This document shows, piece after piece, positions 1-6,217 of a stretch of 9,352 bases of DNA (position 1 is its first letter; every line of letters starts with the position of its first letter). The position numbers and the translations under genes were made by a program. The DNA comes from Burkholderia sp. (GTDB lineage: Bacteria > Pseudomonadota > Gammaproteobacteria > Burkholderiales > Burkholderiaceae). The notes under the pieces were generated by a model. That model saw nothing but the letters and a program-made list of their open reading frames with translations. It did not search any database and was not told the DNA's origin. The stretch spans positions 1 through 9,352 of the forward strand of contig NZ_JAHACR010000160.1 in NCBI RefSeq assembly GCF_018375725.1, given 5' to 3'.

Positions 1-111
1 CTCTCGGCCATCGAGGATGTGCTGCGTTCGGGGCCACACACGCGTGACCTCGGCGGAAGCGCGAGCACGCAGGCGGTCGGCGAGGCGATTGCCGCACGTC
101 TGCTGGCCTGA
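1..111 (+). CDS. Tartrate/isopropylmalate dehydrogenase family protein, C-terminal end (partial)
   Basis: Only the last 36 codons are present; the open frame starts before the window and stops at TGA 109-111. The visible residues include AIEDVL, GPHTRDLGG and a final VGEAIAARLLA. This matches the C-terminal signature of the decarboxylating dehydrogenases that act on isocitrate, isopropylmalate or tartrate, in which a 'TxDLGG' stretch precedes the last helix. The family uses NAD(P) and a divalent metal to oxidise and decarboxylate a malate-type substrate in the cytoplasm. The spelling is closest to what I remember of tartrate dehydrogenases, but substrate cannot be decided from the tail alone. 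A strong hairpin begins 53 bases after the stop. Confidence 0.75.
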   Translation, partial: LSAIEDVLRSGPHTRDLGGSASTQAVGEAIAARLLA

Positions 112-163
112 CGTCGGCCGCATCCGCGTGCCCGGAAACCACTGAAACGGCGCTCGACGGCAA

Positions 164-203
164 GTGCACGGCGGGGCCGCATCGACGCGGCCGCGCCGTG
201 CAC
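164..203. terminator. Long GC-rich hairpin, possible terminator of the upstream dehydrogenase
   Basis: Arms GTGCACGGCG (164-173) and CGCCGTGCAC (194-203) are perfectly complementary. Inside them GGCCGC (175-180) pairs with GCGGCC (187-192), leaving one G-G mismatch and the six-base loop ATCGAC. No T-run follows on either strand, so it is not a textbook intrinsic terminator. It could still end transcription, protect the mRNA 3' end or be a protein site. Confidence 0.5.
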
Positions 204-300
204 GGCGTGACGGAACCGGGCCATTGTCGCGGCTGTCCACGACGATCGACGGGGCATCGAGCGTCGATGCTCCGGCAATCTCGACCGGACTTTCTTGCGC

Positions 301-347
301 TCCCGAAAAACCTCACCGAAAGCGAATCGGATCCCGTATTGCCTCAC
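301..347 (-). repeat. Two inverted iterons far from the origin
   Basis: Read on the minus strand, 301-316 is GTGAGGTTTTTCGGGA, identical to the core of several origin iterons (for example 8255-8270 and 8693-8708). 332-347 is GTGAGGCAATACGGGA. Their starts are 31 bp apart. They lie in a 283-base gap between two convergent genes, almost 9 kb from the initiator start, and point the opposite way to the origin array. The CACAG pentamer (348-352) abuts the second copy. Nothing else in 112-394 looks coding; the hairpin at 164-203 is the only other structure seen. Confidence 0.8.
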
Positions 348-394
348 CACAGGATCGAATGAAGGGTTTCGGTTCCCGACCGCGATCCGCACGC

Positions 395-874
395 TTAAAG
401 TCCGAGATCGGACAGCCCCGGATGATCGTCCGGCCGGCGGCCGAGCGGCCAGCGGAACAGCCGCTCCGACTCGCGGATCGGCAGATCGTTGATGCTCGCA
501 TGACGATGGGCCATCAATCCGTTTTCATCGAACGCCCAGTTCTCGTTGCCATATGAGCGGAACCAGTTGCCCGCATCGTCATGCCATTCGTACGCGAAGC
601 GGACCGCGATGCGGTTTTCACCGAACGCCCACAGTTCCTTGATCAACCGGTAGTCGAGCTCGCGCGTCCATTTCCGCTGCAACAGCCCGACGATCTCGTC
701 GCGCCCGGTGACGAATTCCGCGCGGTTGCGCCAGCGACTTTGCGGCGTGTAGGCAAGCGACACGCGCTGCGGGTCGCGGGTGTTCCATGCGTCTTCGGCG
801 GCGCGCACCTTCTGTCGTGCGGTCTCGAGTGAAAACGGAGGAAGCGGAGGACGGACTTCAGCGGTTTCAGGCAT
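395..874 (-). CDS. DUF1348 / NTF2-like (SnoaL-like) family protein
   Basis: The 159-residue product matches the DUF1348 family of small NTF2-fold proteins. The N-terminal helix has ETARQKVRAAEDAWNTRDP. It is followed by WRNRAEFVTGRDEI, the aromatic strand motifs FAYEWHDDAGNWFRSYGNENW around residues 92-112, and the highly conserved tail HASINDLPI and GRRPDDHPGLSDLGL. Members are usually about 150-160 residues, so this gene is complete. The NTF2 fold forms a cone-shaped pocket used by small enzymes and binding proteins, but no reaction is established for this family and I do not infer one. The ATG at 872-874 is preceded by GGAG on the minus strand (881-884), which supports the start. There is no signal peptide. 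It appears monocistronic, about 475 bases from tdh. Confidence 0.88.
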   Translation of the reverse strand: MPETAEVRPPLPPFSLETARQKVRAAEDAWNTRDPQRVSLAYTPQSRWRNRAEFVTGRDEIVGLLQRKWTRELDYRLIKELWAFGENRIAVRFAYEWHDDAGNWFRSYGNENWAFDENGLMAHRHASINDLPIRESERLFRWPLGRRPDDHPGLSDLGL

Positions 875-1200
875 TTGGCGCTCCAGTTCAAGGACAGGCC
901 ACGCGCACGCGCGGGTTGATTGCTACGTCGACGATCGTACCGGATCGGCGGCGTCGGCGATCTCGCCCGCCACGTTCAGACACGCTCAACCGTGAACATC
1001 GGGTTGCCCGAACCACTCACGCAAAACATCGAACATGCCGAGCAGTCGCGCTGCATGGCAGCTTGCCACTCATGCGCGTTGCATCGGCAAACCCGCGCAT
1101 CCCGCGTTCGTCGCATCGTTCGCGTATCGCGGCCACTCACGCTTCCTTCGATTCGACATGCGAATAAAAAACGCGTGCGTGCCGCGGCAGGTGAAACGGC

Positions 1201-1216
1201 TCCCGTTAATTCTCAC
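1201..1216 (-). repeat. Single inverted iteron
   Basis: The minus strand reads AAAGGTGAGAATTAACGGGA (1201-1220). This matches the iteron core GTGAG-N6-CGGGA and the frequent AAAG lead. It is isolated, some 330 bases upstream of the DUF1348 start and downstream of tdh, in the same orientation as the copies at 301-347. Confidence 0.75.
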
Positions 1217-1305
1217 CTTTGGCGCACGCTCGCGATGTGAGAAGTGCGTCCGGCTGTGTGAAGCGCCGCGCGCTCCAGTCCAAACGACCGGCGTCGACCG
1301 CCGAC

Positions 1306-1342
1306 CCGCGTTGCGCCCTGTCGCCGACACGGCGCAACGCGG
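1306..1342 (-). terminator. Hairpin directly downstream of tdh
   Basis: CCGCGTTGCGCC (1306-1317) and GGCGCAACGCGG (1331-1342) form a perfect 12-bp stem with a 13-base loop. The structure begins 7 bases past the tdh stop codon on the minus strand. No T-run follows, but its position makes a transcription end or mRNA-stabilising role for the kbl-tdh message likely. Confidence 0.6.
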
Positions 1343-1348
1343 CAAACA

Positions 1349-2377
1349 TCAGACCGTCCAGTCGAGAATCACCTTGCCGCTTTCGCCCGACAGCATCGCG
1401 TCAAAGCCCTTCTCGTAGTCGTCGGCCGCATAGCGGTGCGTGATGATCGGCGACAGGTCGAGTCCGCTTTGCAGCATCGCGACCATCTTGTACCAGGTCT
1501 CGAACATTTCGCGGCCGTAGATCCCCTTGATCTCCAGTCCCTTGAAGATCACCTGGTTCCAGTCGATCGCCGTCTGCGCGGGCGGAATGCCGAGCAACGC
1601 AACCTTGCCGCCGTGGTTCATCGCTTCGAGCATGCTGGTGAACGCGCTCGGCACGCCGGACATCTCAAGCCCGACATCGAAGCCCTCGGTCATGCGCAGG
1701 TCGGCCATCACGTCGCGCAGCGATTCACGCGTGACGTTGACCGCGCGCGTCGCGCCCATCTTGCGCGCGAGATCGAGCCGGTAATCGTTGATGTCGGTGA
1801 TGACGACGTTGCGTGCGCCGACATGCTTCGCGATTGCAACCGCCATGATGCCGATCGGGCCGGCGCCGGTGATCAGCACGTCCTCGCCGACGAGGTTGAA
1901 TGACAGCGCCGTATGCGTCGCATTGCCGAACGGATCGAAGATCGCCGCGAGATCGTCGGAGATCTCCGGCGGAATCTTGAACGCATTGAATGCGGGAATC
2001 GCCAGATACTCGGCGAACGCGCCCTCGCGATTCACGCCGACGCCGATCGTGTTGCGGCACAGATGCCGACGCCCCGCGCGGCAGTTCCGGCAGAAACCGC
2101 AGGTAATGTGACCCTCGCCGGATACGCGGTCGCCGATCGAGAAGCCGCGCACTTCCTGTCCCATCTCGACGATCTCGCCGACATATTCGTGCCCGACATG
2201 CATCGGCACCGGGATCGTCTTCTGCGCCCAATCGTCCCACTTCCAGATATGGATGTCGGTGCCGCAGATCGCGGTGCGACGGATCTTGATCAGCACGTCG
2301 TTGTGCCCGACCTCCGGACGCTTCACACGCGTGAGCGTCAGGCCGGGCGCGCGCTCGAGCTTTGCCAGTGCTTTCAT
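1349..2377 (-). CDS. tdh: L-threonine 3-dehydrogenase
   Basis: Zinc-dependent medium-chain dehydrogenase of 342 residues, which oxidises L-threonine with NAD+ to 2-amino-3-ketobutyrate in the cytoplasm. Catalytic zinc ligands C38, H63 and E64 are present (motifs AICGTDIHIW and HVGHEYVG). So are the four structural-zinc cysteines C93, C96, C99 and C107. The nucleotide-binding loop GAGPIG is at 171-176, with D195 at the end of the second strand, as expected for NAD+. I chose the ATG at 2375-2377 because the product then starts MKALAKLERAPGL as in known Tdh proteins. GGAGG lies 7 bases upstream (2385-2389), just after the kbl stop. A longer frame reaches 2470 but overlaps kbl and adds non-homologous residues. 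kbl ends 13 bases upstream, so the two are co-transcribed. Confidence 0.97.
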   Translation of the reverse strand: MKALAKLERAPGLTLTRVKRPEVGHNDVLIKIRRTAICGTDIHIWKWDDWAQKTIPVPMHVGHEYVGEIVEMGQEVRGFSIGDRVSGEGHITCGFCRNCRAGRRHLCRNTIGVGVNREGAFAEYLAIPAFNAFKIPPEISDDLAAIFDPFGNATHTALSFNLVGEDVLITGAGPIGIMAVAIAKHVGARNVVITDINDYRLDLARKMGATRAVNVTRESLRDVMADLRMTEGFDVGLEMSGVPSAFTSMLEAMNHGGKVALLGIPPAQTAIDWNQVIFKGLEIKGIYGREMFETWYKMVAMLQSGLDLSPIITHRYAADDYEKGFDAMLSGESGKVILDWTV

Positions 2378-2390
2378 GATCGCGCCTCCG

Positions 2391-3590
2391 TCAGACGATT
2401 CCGAGCGACTTGCCGACCCGCACGAACGCGGCGACGGCCTGATCGACCTGTTCGGGCGCATGCGCGGCACTCATCTGCGTGCGGATGCGTGCACGGCCGC
2501 GCGGCACGACCGGAAACGAGAAACCGATCACGTAGACACCTTCGTCGAGCAGCGCATCGGCCATCTTCGTCGCGAGTTGCGCATCGCCCAGCATCACCGG
2601 GATGATCGGATGCGCGCCGGGCACGAGCGTGAAACCGGCTTCAGTCATTTGTTGCCGGAAGCGTGCGCCGTTGTCCCGCACGCGCTCGCGCAACCGTGCG
2701 CCCTCGTCGCTGCCGAGCAGTTCGAGCACCTTGAGCGACGCCGCGGCGATGCTCGGCGTCAGCGTGTTCGAGAACAGATACGGACGCGAGCGCTGACGCA
2801 ACAGCGAGACGATCTCGCGGCGTGCAGCAATGTAGCCGCCGGATGCACCGCCCAGCGCCTTGCCAAGCGTGCCGGTGATGATGTCGACCCGCCCTTCGAC
2901 GCCGCAATGCTCCGGCGTACCGCGGCCGTGCGCGCCGATGAAACCGACCGCGTGCGAATCGTCGACCATCACGAGGGCGCCGTAGCGGTCAGCCAGATCG
3001 CAGATGCCCTTCAGATCCGCGATGATGCCGTCCATCGAAAACACACCGTCGGTCGCGATCAGCTTATGGCGCACGCCCGCCGCGTCGGCTTCCTTGAGCT
3101 TCGCCTCGAGATCGGCGAGATCGTTGTTCTTGTAGCGGTAACGCTTCGCCTTGCAAAGACGGATGCCGTCGATGATGCTCGCATGATTGAGCTCGTCGCT
3201 GATGACGGCGTCGTTTTCGTCGAGCAGCGTTTCGAACAGGCCGCCGTTCGCGTCGAAACAGCTCGAATAAAGAATGCTGTCCTCAGTGCCGAGGAAGTGG
3301 GCGAGCGCGCTTTCCAGCTGCTTGTGCACGGTCTGCGTACCGCAGATGAAGCGCACCGACGCCATCCCGAACCCGTCCTGGTCGAGACCGGCCTTCGCCG
3401 CCTCGACCAGGCGCGGATCGTTCGCCAGGCCGAGATAATTGTTCGCACAGAAATTCAGTACATCGGCGCCACCGGCAAGCCGCACGGCCGCCGCTTGCGG
3501 ACTCGCGATCTCGCGCTCGGTCTTGTAGAAACCGTCCGCGCGGATCTGCTCGAGTGTGCCGCGCACCTGGGCGAGAAAGGCATCACGCAT
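2391..3590 (-). CDS. kbl: Glycine C-acetyltransferase (2-amino-3-ketobutyrate CoA ligase)
   Basis: PLP-dependent alpha-oxoamine synthase family enzyme, 399 residues, the usual length. It cleaves 2-amino-3-ketobutyrate with CoA to glycine and acetyl-CoA, using the unstable product of Tdh. Visible landmarks are FCANNYLGL (47-55), SDELNHASIIDG (131-142), and DDSHAVGF (210-217) with the PLP-contacting aspartate and histidine. The Schiff-base lysine is K244 in ITGTLGKALGGASGGY. The C-terminal substrate loop has VVPRGRARIRTQMSAAH. The start ATG (3588-3590) has CAGGAG 7 bases upstream (minus strand 3598-3603). First gene of the kbl-tdh operon, with a divergent regulator gene 160 bases upstream. On the minus strand, TATAAC (3661-3666) is a possible -10, without a clear -35. 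Confidence 0.97.
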   Translation of the reverse strand: MRDAFLAQVRGTLEQIRADGFYKTEREIASPQAAAVRLAGGADVLNFCANNYLGLANDPRLVEAAKAGLDQDGFGMASVRFICGTQTVHKQLESALAHFLGTEDSILYSSCFDANGGLFETLLDENDAVISDELNHASIIDGIRLCKAKRYRYKNNDLADLEAKLKEADAAGVRHKLIATDGVFSMDGIIADLKGICDLADRYGALVMVDDSHAVGFIGAHGRGTPEHCGVEGRVDIITGTLGKALGGASGGYIAARREIVSLLRQRSRPYLFSNTLTPSIAAASLKVLELLGSDEGARLRERVRDNGARFRQQMTEAGFTLVPGAHPIIPVMLGDAQLATKMADALLDEGVYVIGFSFPVVPRGRARIRTQMSAAHAPEQVDQAVAAFVRVGKSLGIV

Positions 3591-3694
3591 CGCAAAACTC
3601 CTGACAGGATTCGCATCCCGCCGCGCCCCGCTCGTGGCGGCGGCGCAACGGCCTGCTATTGTTATAGCCGGTCGTTCGGTCGACCGCTCTTTTC

Positions 3695-3724
3695 CGTTAT
3701 TTCGAACTAAAATTCGAAATACCG
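3695..3724. promoter_or_regulatory. Palindromic operator candidate over a -10-like element, kbl / regulator intergenic region
   Basis: ATTTCGAA (3699-3706) and TTCGAAAT (3713-3720) are perfect inverted arms around a six-base centre. With one mismatch the arms extend to 3695-3706 and 3713-3724. The centre contains TAAAAT (3708-3713), a 5/6 match to a -10 hexamer for the rightward regulator gene. A second palindrome, CGGTCGACCG (3677-3686), lies closer to kbl. The layout suggests self-repression by the XRE protein and possible control of kbl-tdh. No convincing -35 was found. Confidence 0.55.
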
Positions 3725-3750
3725 AACAACTCTAAGCGAACGGAATTCAA

Positions 3751-4362
3751 ATGGCAAGTTCCACCGGATCGCGGCGCGCGGCGACAAGCACCGCACCGTC
3801 GCCGGCTGCCGCGACGCCGCCGCGCGTCGGCGAGCAGATCCAGCGTCTGCGCAACGAACGCAAGCTGACGCTCGACGACCTGTCGCGCGCGGCCGGCGTG
3901 TCGAAATCGATGCTCTCCGAAATCGAACGCGACAAGGCGAACCCGACGATCGCCGTCGCCTGGCGGCTGACGAACGCACTCGGCATCACGCTCGACGAAC
4001 TGTTCTCGCAACCGCAGGCGCAAGAAGCGATCCGCGTCGACGGTCCGCACGACATCCCGACGCTCGCCGGCCACGACGGCCGGTACCAGCTGCGGGTGTG
4101 GGGCCCGATCGATCTCGCGGGCAAGTTCGAGTGGTACGAACTGACGTTGCCGGGCGGCGGTGCGCTGGTGTCGAATGCGCACGAACCCGGCACGCGCGAG
4201 CACCTCACGGTATTGCAGGGCGCCATGGAAATCGAGGCGGCGGCCGCCACCCGCCGCCTGAAAGCCGGCGATACCGCGCGCTACCCTGCGGACGCGCCGC
4301 ATGCGATCCGCAACCCCGGCAAGGCCGACGCGAAAGCGTTATTGATCGTGATTCATCGCTGA
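3751..4362 (+). CDS. XRE-family transcriptional regulator with C-terminal cupin domain
   Basis: 203 residues with two domains. Residues 1-24 are a flexible Ala/Ser/Pro-rich lead. An XRE/Cro-type helix-turn-helix spans about 25-86 (VGEQIQRLRNERKLTLDDLSRAAGVSKSMLSEIERDKANPT...LDELF, with the recognition helix around SKSMLSEIER). A cupin beta-barrel at about 110-203 has REHLTVLQGAMEIEA, LKAGDTARYPADAPHAIRNPG and a final strand LLIVIHR. This family usually binds a small ligand or metal in the cupin and acts as a local repressor or activator, often of amino-acid or polyamine catabolism. It is divergent from kbl-tdh with a palindrome between, so a threonine or glycine-related control role is a reasonable inference but is not shown by sequence. 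Shine-Dalgarno sequence is weak (ACGGAA before the ATG). Confidence 0.9.
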   Translation: MASSTGSRRAATSTAPSPAAATPPRVGEQIQRLRNERKLTLDDLSRAAGVSKSMLSEIERDKANPTIAVAWRLTNALGITLDELFSQPQAQEAIRVDGPHDIPTLAGHDGRYQLRVWGPIDLAGKFEWYELTLPGGGALVSNAHEPGTREHLTVLQGAMEIEAAAATRRLKAGDTARYPADAPHAIRNPGKADAKALLIVIHR

Positions 4363-4390
4363 CAGGCCGTCCATTCGTCTGAACAGACAG

Positions 4391-4420
4391 TTGCGATCTA
4401 TACTGTATGTTTGTACAGTA
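4391..4420 (+). promoter_or_regulatory. LexA-type SOS box and promoter of the following small gene
   Basis: 4401-4420 reads TACTGTATGTTTGTACAGTA. This is CTGT-N8-ACAG with matching TA flanks, nearly identical to the enterobacterial consensus, which beta-proteobacterial LexA is known to share. TTGCGA (4391-4396) and TACAGT (4414-4419), 17 bp apart, each match 4/6 of the sigma-70 hexamers, so LexA would cover the -10. Confidence 0.88.
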
Positions 4421-4442
4421 TACGGACATTGAGGAGCCTGCG

Positions 4443-4817
4443 ATGACCGAACAGGACTTGGCCGCGCTCAGCTTCAAGGCTGCCGCGCACGATTTGGAAC
4501 AGATAGTTCGCCATATTGCCTGGCGCTACATCCGGCAGCAGGTACCGCTGACATGGCGCCTGCTGCATGCGATCGAAGCGGAGGCATTGGCGGATCTCGG
4601 CTTTGCCAGCCGGCACGACGCCGGCATGCGGCAATTGTTCGAACGGCCGGCCGCCATGACATTTCCGGAGACGGACGATCCGAGCGATTTCGGGCAGTCC
4701 AACGCGTTGCCCGCCGTATTCTCCTTCGCCGCTGCCGCATATGAGGCGGCGGCGGACCAGTCCGACACGCGGAAGCCGGCCCGACGTTTTCGTCCCGCCA
4801 GGGCTTGGGGCGGCTGA
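4443..4817 (+). CDS. SOS-regulated small protein of unknown function
   Basis: I do not recognise this 124-residue product. The first half (about residues 3-65) looks alpha-helical and amphipathic: DLAALSFKAAAHDLEQIVRHIAWRYIRQQVPLTWRLLHAIEAEALADLGF. The middle is acidic and polar (PETDDPSDFGQSN). An Ala-rich helix follows (AVFSFAAAAYEAAA, 91-104), and the tail is basic and disordered (RKPARRFRPARAWGG). There is no signal peptide or clear membrane segment. I chose ATG 4443 because GAGGAG (4431-4436) precedes it at good spacing; the earlier in-frame ATG at 4407 lies inside the LexA operator. The SOS box 23 bases upstream means expression should follow DNA damage. Its place near the chromosome-2 origin suggests, by inference only, a role in checkpoint, repair or replication control. 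It could also be a division inhibitor, but it shows no SulA-like motif. Confidence 0.75.
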   Translation: MTEQDLAALSFKAAAHDLEQIVRHIAWRYIRQQVPLTWRLLHAIEAEALADLGFASRHDAGMRQLFERPAAMTFPETDDPSDFGQSNALPAVFSFAAAAYEAAADQSDTRKPARRFRPARAWGG

Positions 4818-4943
4818 GCATCCACGGCCGGTTCATTGAAGGGACGGTTCGCGAGCCAATGACATCCGGCATGCTGATGGCTGGCGCATGGGTGCGATTG
4901 GAGAGCGCGGCGGCCGGCCGGACGACGGCTCGTCGCCATCTTC

Positions 4944-4962
4944 GGATTCGGCGACCGAATCC
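4944..4962. terminator. Short perfect hairpin between the SOS gene and the recombinase-like gene
   Basis: GGATTCGG (4944-4951) and CCGAATCC (4955-4962) form a perfect 8-bp stem with a three-base loop. No T-run follows. It may end the SOS-gene transcript. The rest of 4818-5062 shows no gene; AGTTGC (5018-5023) and GCAACT (5042-5047) form a small inverted repeat just before the next start and may be an operator. Confidence 0.35.
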
Positions 4963-5062
4963 CATCCATGAACACATGAATCCATCGCGCTGCACGGTGG
5001 ACAGGCTTCACCTCAAAGTTGCATGAACGATTGTCATATACGCAACTAACGGAATAAATAGC

Positions 5063-6076
5063 ATGTCACTTCCCACACCGCCTGAAACGCATTCGCAACC
5101 CGACGCACAAGACCTCTTCGACCGGCGTACATCGGACTGGATTGCCGCACCCGAAGCTGCATTCGACGCCTGGCTTGCCATGCAGGACTATCGGCAATCA
5201 TCCGCCGACGTCTATCGCGCACAATGGGGCGCATTTCTGACCTGGCTGCGCTCGCGTCACAAGAACCTCGCCACGGTGGATACCCCCGCCATCGCCGACT
5301 TCGTCGGCGAGTTGCCCATCAAGAAAACGCAGCGCGTGCGTTATTTGCGACTGATCGAACGCGTGCTGGACCATATCCGCCGCAGTGAGCTTGCATCGAC
5401 CAATCCCGCCCGATTCATCGCTCAGGATGGTGAAGCCGACTGGCGCAAGGCGCGCGACAACGAACCGACCGGTTTTCTGACACCGGCCGAGCGCGCAAAA
5501 TTACTGACCTATCTTTTTTCGCCGATCAGCGTGTCCGGAAGCGCACAGTGGAAAGAGCGTCGCGACCGCGCGCTCGTCGCCGCGTTCCTCGGCGCAGGCA
5601 TAAAGACCGGCGAAGCGCGCGTCCTGACCATGAGTTGCGTCAGACCGGGCAGCGCATCGTTGACGATCCCTTCGACGCATCCCGATTTCACACGCGAAAC
5701 GCATCTTGCATCGTTCGCGATCACGCTGTTCGACGCATGGCTCGCTGAACGCAGGCAGCAGGAGATTCCCGGCGACCTTGTATTTCCCGCATCGCATGCC
5801 GGACGACCGATGCACAAGGCGACCATGCTGCGTGCCATCGACGCGATCGTCGAAGCCGCTGACATTGCCGCTTCACGCACCGCGCGCGCCAGTCCGCAAA
5901 CCCTGCGCAATACCTATGCGGCGGAATTGTTCGAGAACGACGTGCAGCCCGAGCAAGTCGGCCAATGGCTCGGCTTCATACAGCCGATCTCGTCAAATCG
6001 GCTGCATCGCGCCTGGAAAACCTGGCACGATGAACTGCTCGCAGGTGAGCACGTCACCGGGCACGAATCTCACTGA
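5063..6076 (+). CDS. Tyrosine-recombinase-like protein lacking the catalytic residues
   Basis: 337 residues with the XerC/XerD-type layout. An N-terminal SAM-like core-binding domain lies at about 32-115 (AFDAWLAMQDYRQSSADVYRAQWGAFLTWL and following), and a C-terminal catalytic-fold domain at about 137-325. The signature positions are altered. The first Arg (normally G-hydrophobic-R-x-x-E) is K181 in GAGIKTGE. The HxxR motif is QTLR, so H is Q279 while R282 is kept. The H/W position after LG is F305. The nucleophile position, nine residues further, is L314, and no tyrosine occurs anywhere after Y285. DNA cutting is therefore very unlikely, whereas DNA binding or partnering with another recombinase remains possible. 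Start ATG 5063 has only a weak GGAA Shine-Dalgarno. Convergent with the KfrA-like gene. Confidence 0.85.
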   Translation: MSLPTPPETHSQPDAQDLFDRRTSDWIAAPEAAFDAWLAMQDYRQSSADVYRAQWGAFLTWLRSRHKNLATVDTPAIADFVGELPIKKTQRVRYLRLIERVLDHIRRSELASTNPARFIAQDGEADWRKARDNEPTGFLTPAERAKLLTYLFSPISVSGSAQWKERRDRALVAAFLGAGIKTGEARVLTMSCVRPGSASLTIPSTHPDFTRETHLASFAITLFDAWLAERRQQEIPGDLVFPASHAGRPMHKATMLRAIDAIVEAADIAASRTARASPQTLRNTYAAELFENDVQPEQVGQWLGFIQPISSNRLHRAWKTWHDELLAGEHVTGHESH

Positions 6077-6086
6077 TGAAACGTGC

Positions 6087-6117
6087 GCTGCTCACGATCT
6101 CCGGATACGTGAGCAGC
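6087..6117. terminator. Perfect hairpin downstream of the recombinase-like gene
   Basis: GCTGCTCACG (6087-6096) and CGTGAGCAGC (6108-6117) form a perfect 10-bp stem with an 11-base loop, starting 10 bases past the stop codon. No T-run follows. Probable transcript end between two convergent genes. The arms contain CTCAC/GTGAG, the same pentamer as an iteron half, which may be chance. Confidence 0.55.
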
Positions 6118-6148
6118 CTTGAGCGGCGCGGCTTCACCCATTCTTGAT

Positions 6149-6188
6149 TCCCGCAAACCCTCACCTTTTATATCCCGAACAGGCTCAC
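6149..6188 (-). repeat. Two inverted iterons between convergent genes
   Basis: On the minus strand, 6149-6164 reads GTGAGGGTTTGCGGGA and 6173-6188 reads GTGAGCCTGTTCGGGA, each led by AAAG on the minus strand. Starts are 24 bp apart. They match the GTGAG-N6-CGGGA core but face away from the origin array. Because both flanking genes end here, a promoter-operator role is unlikely. Confidence 0.82.
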
Positions 6189-6217
6189 CTTTAGCCACAC
6201 AGCCGCATCGGTCGCGA

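Larger units (their letters stand above)
875..1348. other. Gene-free gap between the DUF1348 gene and tdh
   Basis: No open frame here has convincing protein character, and the few long frames on both strands are rich in Arg/Ala with no recognisable motif. The gap contains one inverted iteron (1201-1216), the hairpin that follows tdh (1306-1342) and presumably the promoter of the DUF1348 gene near 890-960. I could not identify a clear -35/-10 pair there. Confidence 0.6.

Noticed and set aside
1004..1020. Possible further inverted iteron (minus strand GTGAGTGGTTCGGGC)
   Set aside because: The spacer is five bases instead of six and the last base is wrong; probably chance.
2253..3710. 485-codon rightward frame antisense to kbl and tdh
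   Set aside because: It is a shadow in the GC-rich third-position pattern of two well identified genes, and its translation shows no domain.
4407..4442. Upstream ATG at 4407 as start of the SOS gene
   Set aside because: It lies within the LexA box and the promoter, before the likely transcription start. ATG 4443 has a proper GAGGAG.
4805..5026. 73-codon frame overlapping the end of the SOS gene
   Set aside because: No Shine-Dalgarno sequence, no recognisable features, and it crosses the hairpin at 4944-4962.
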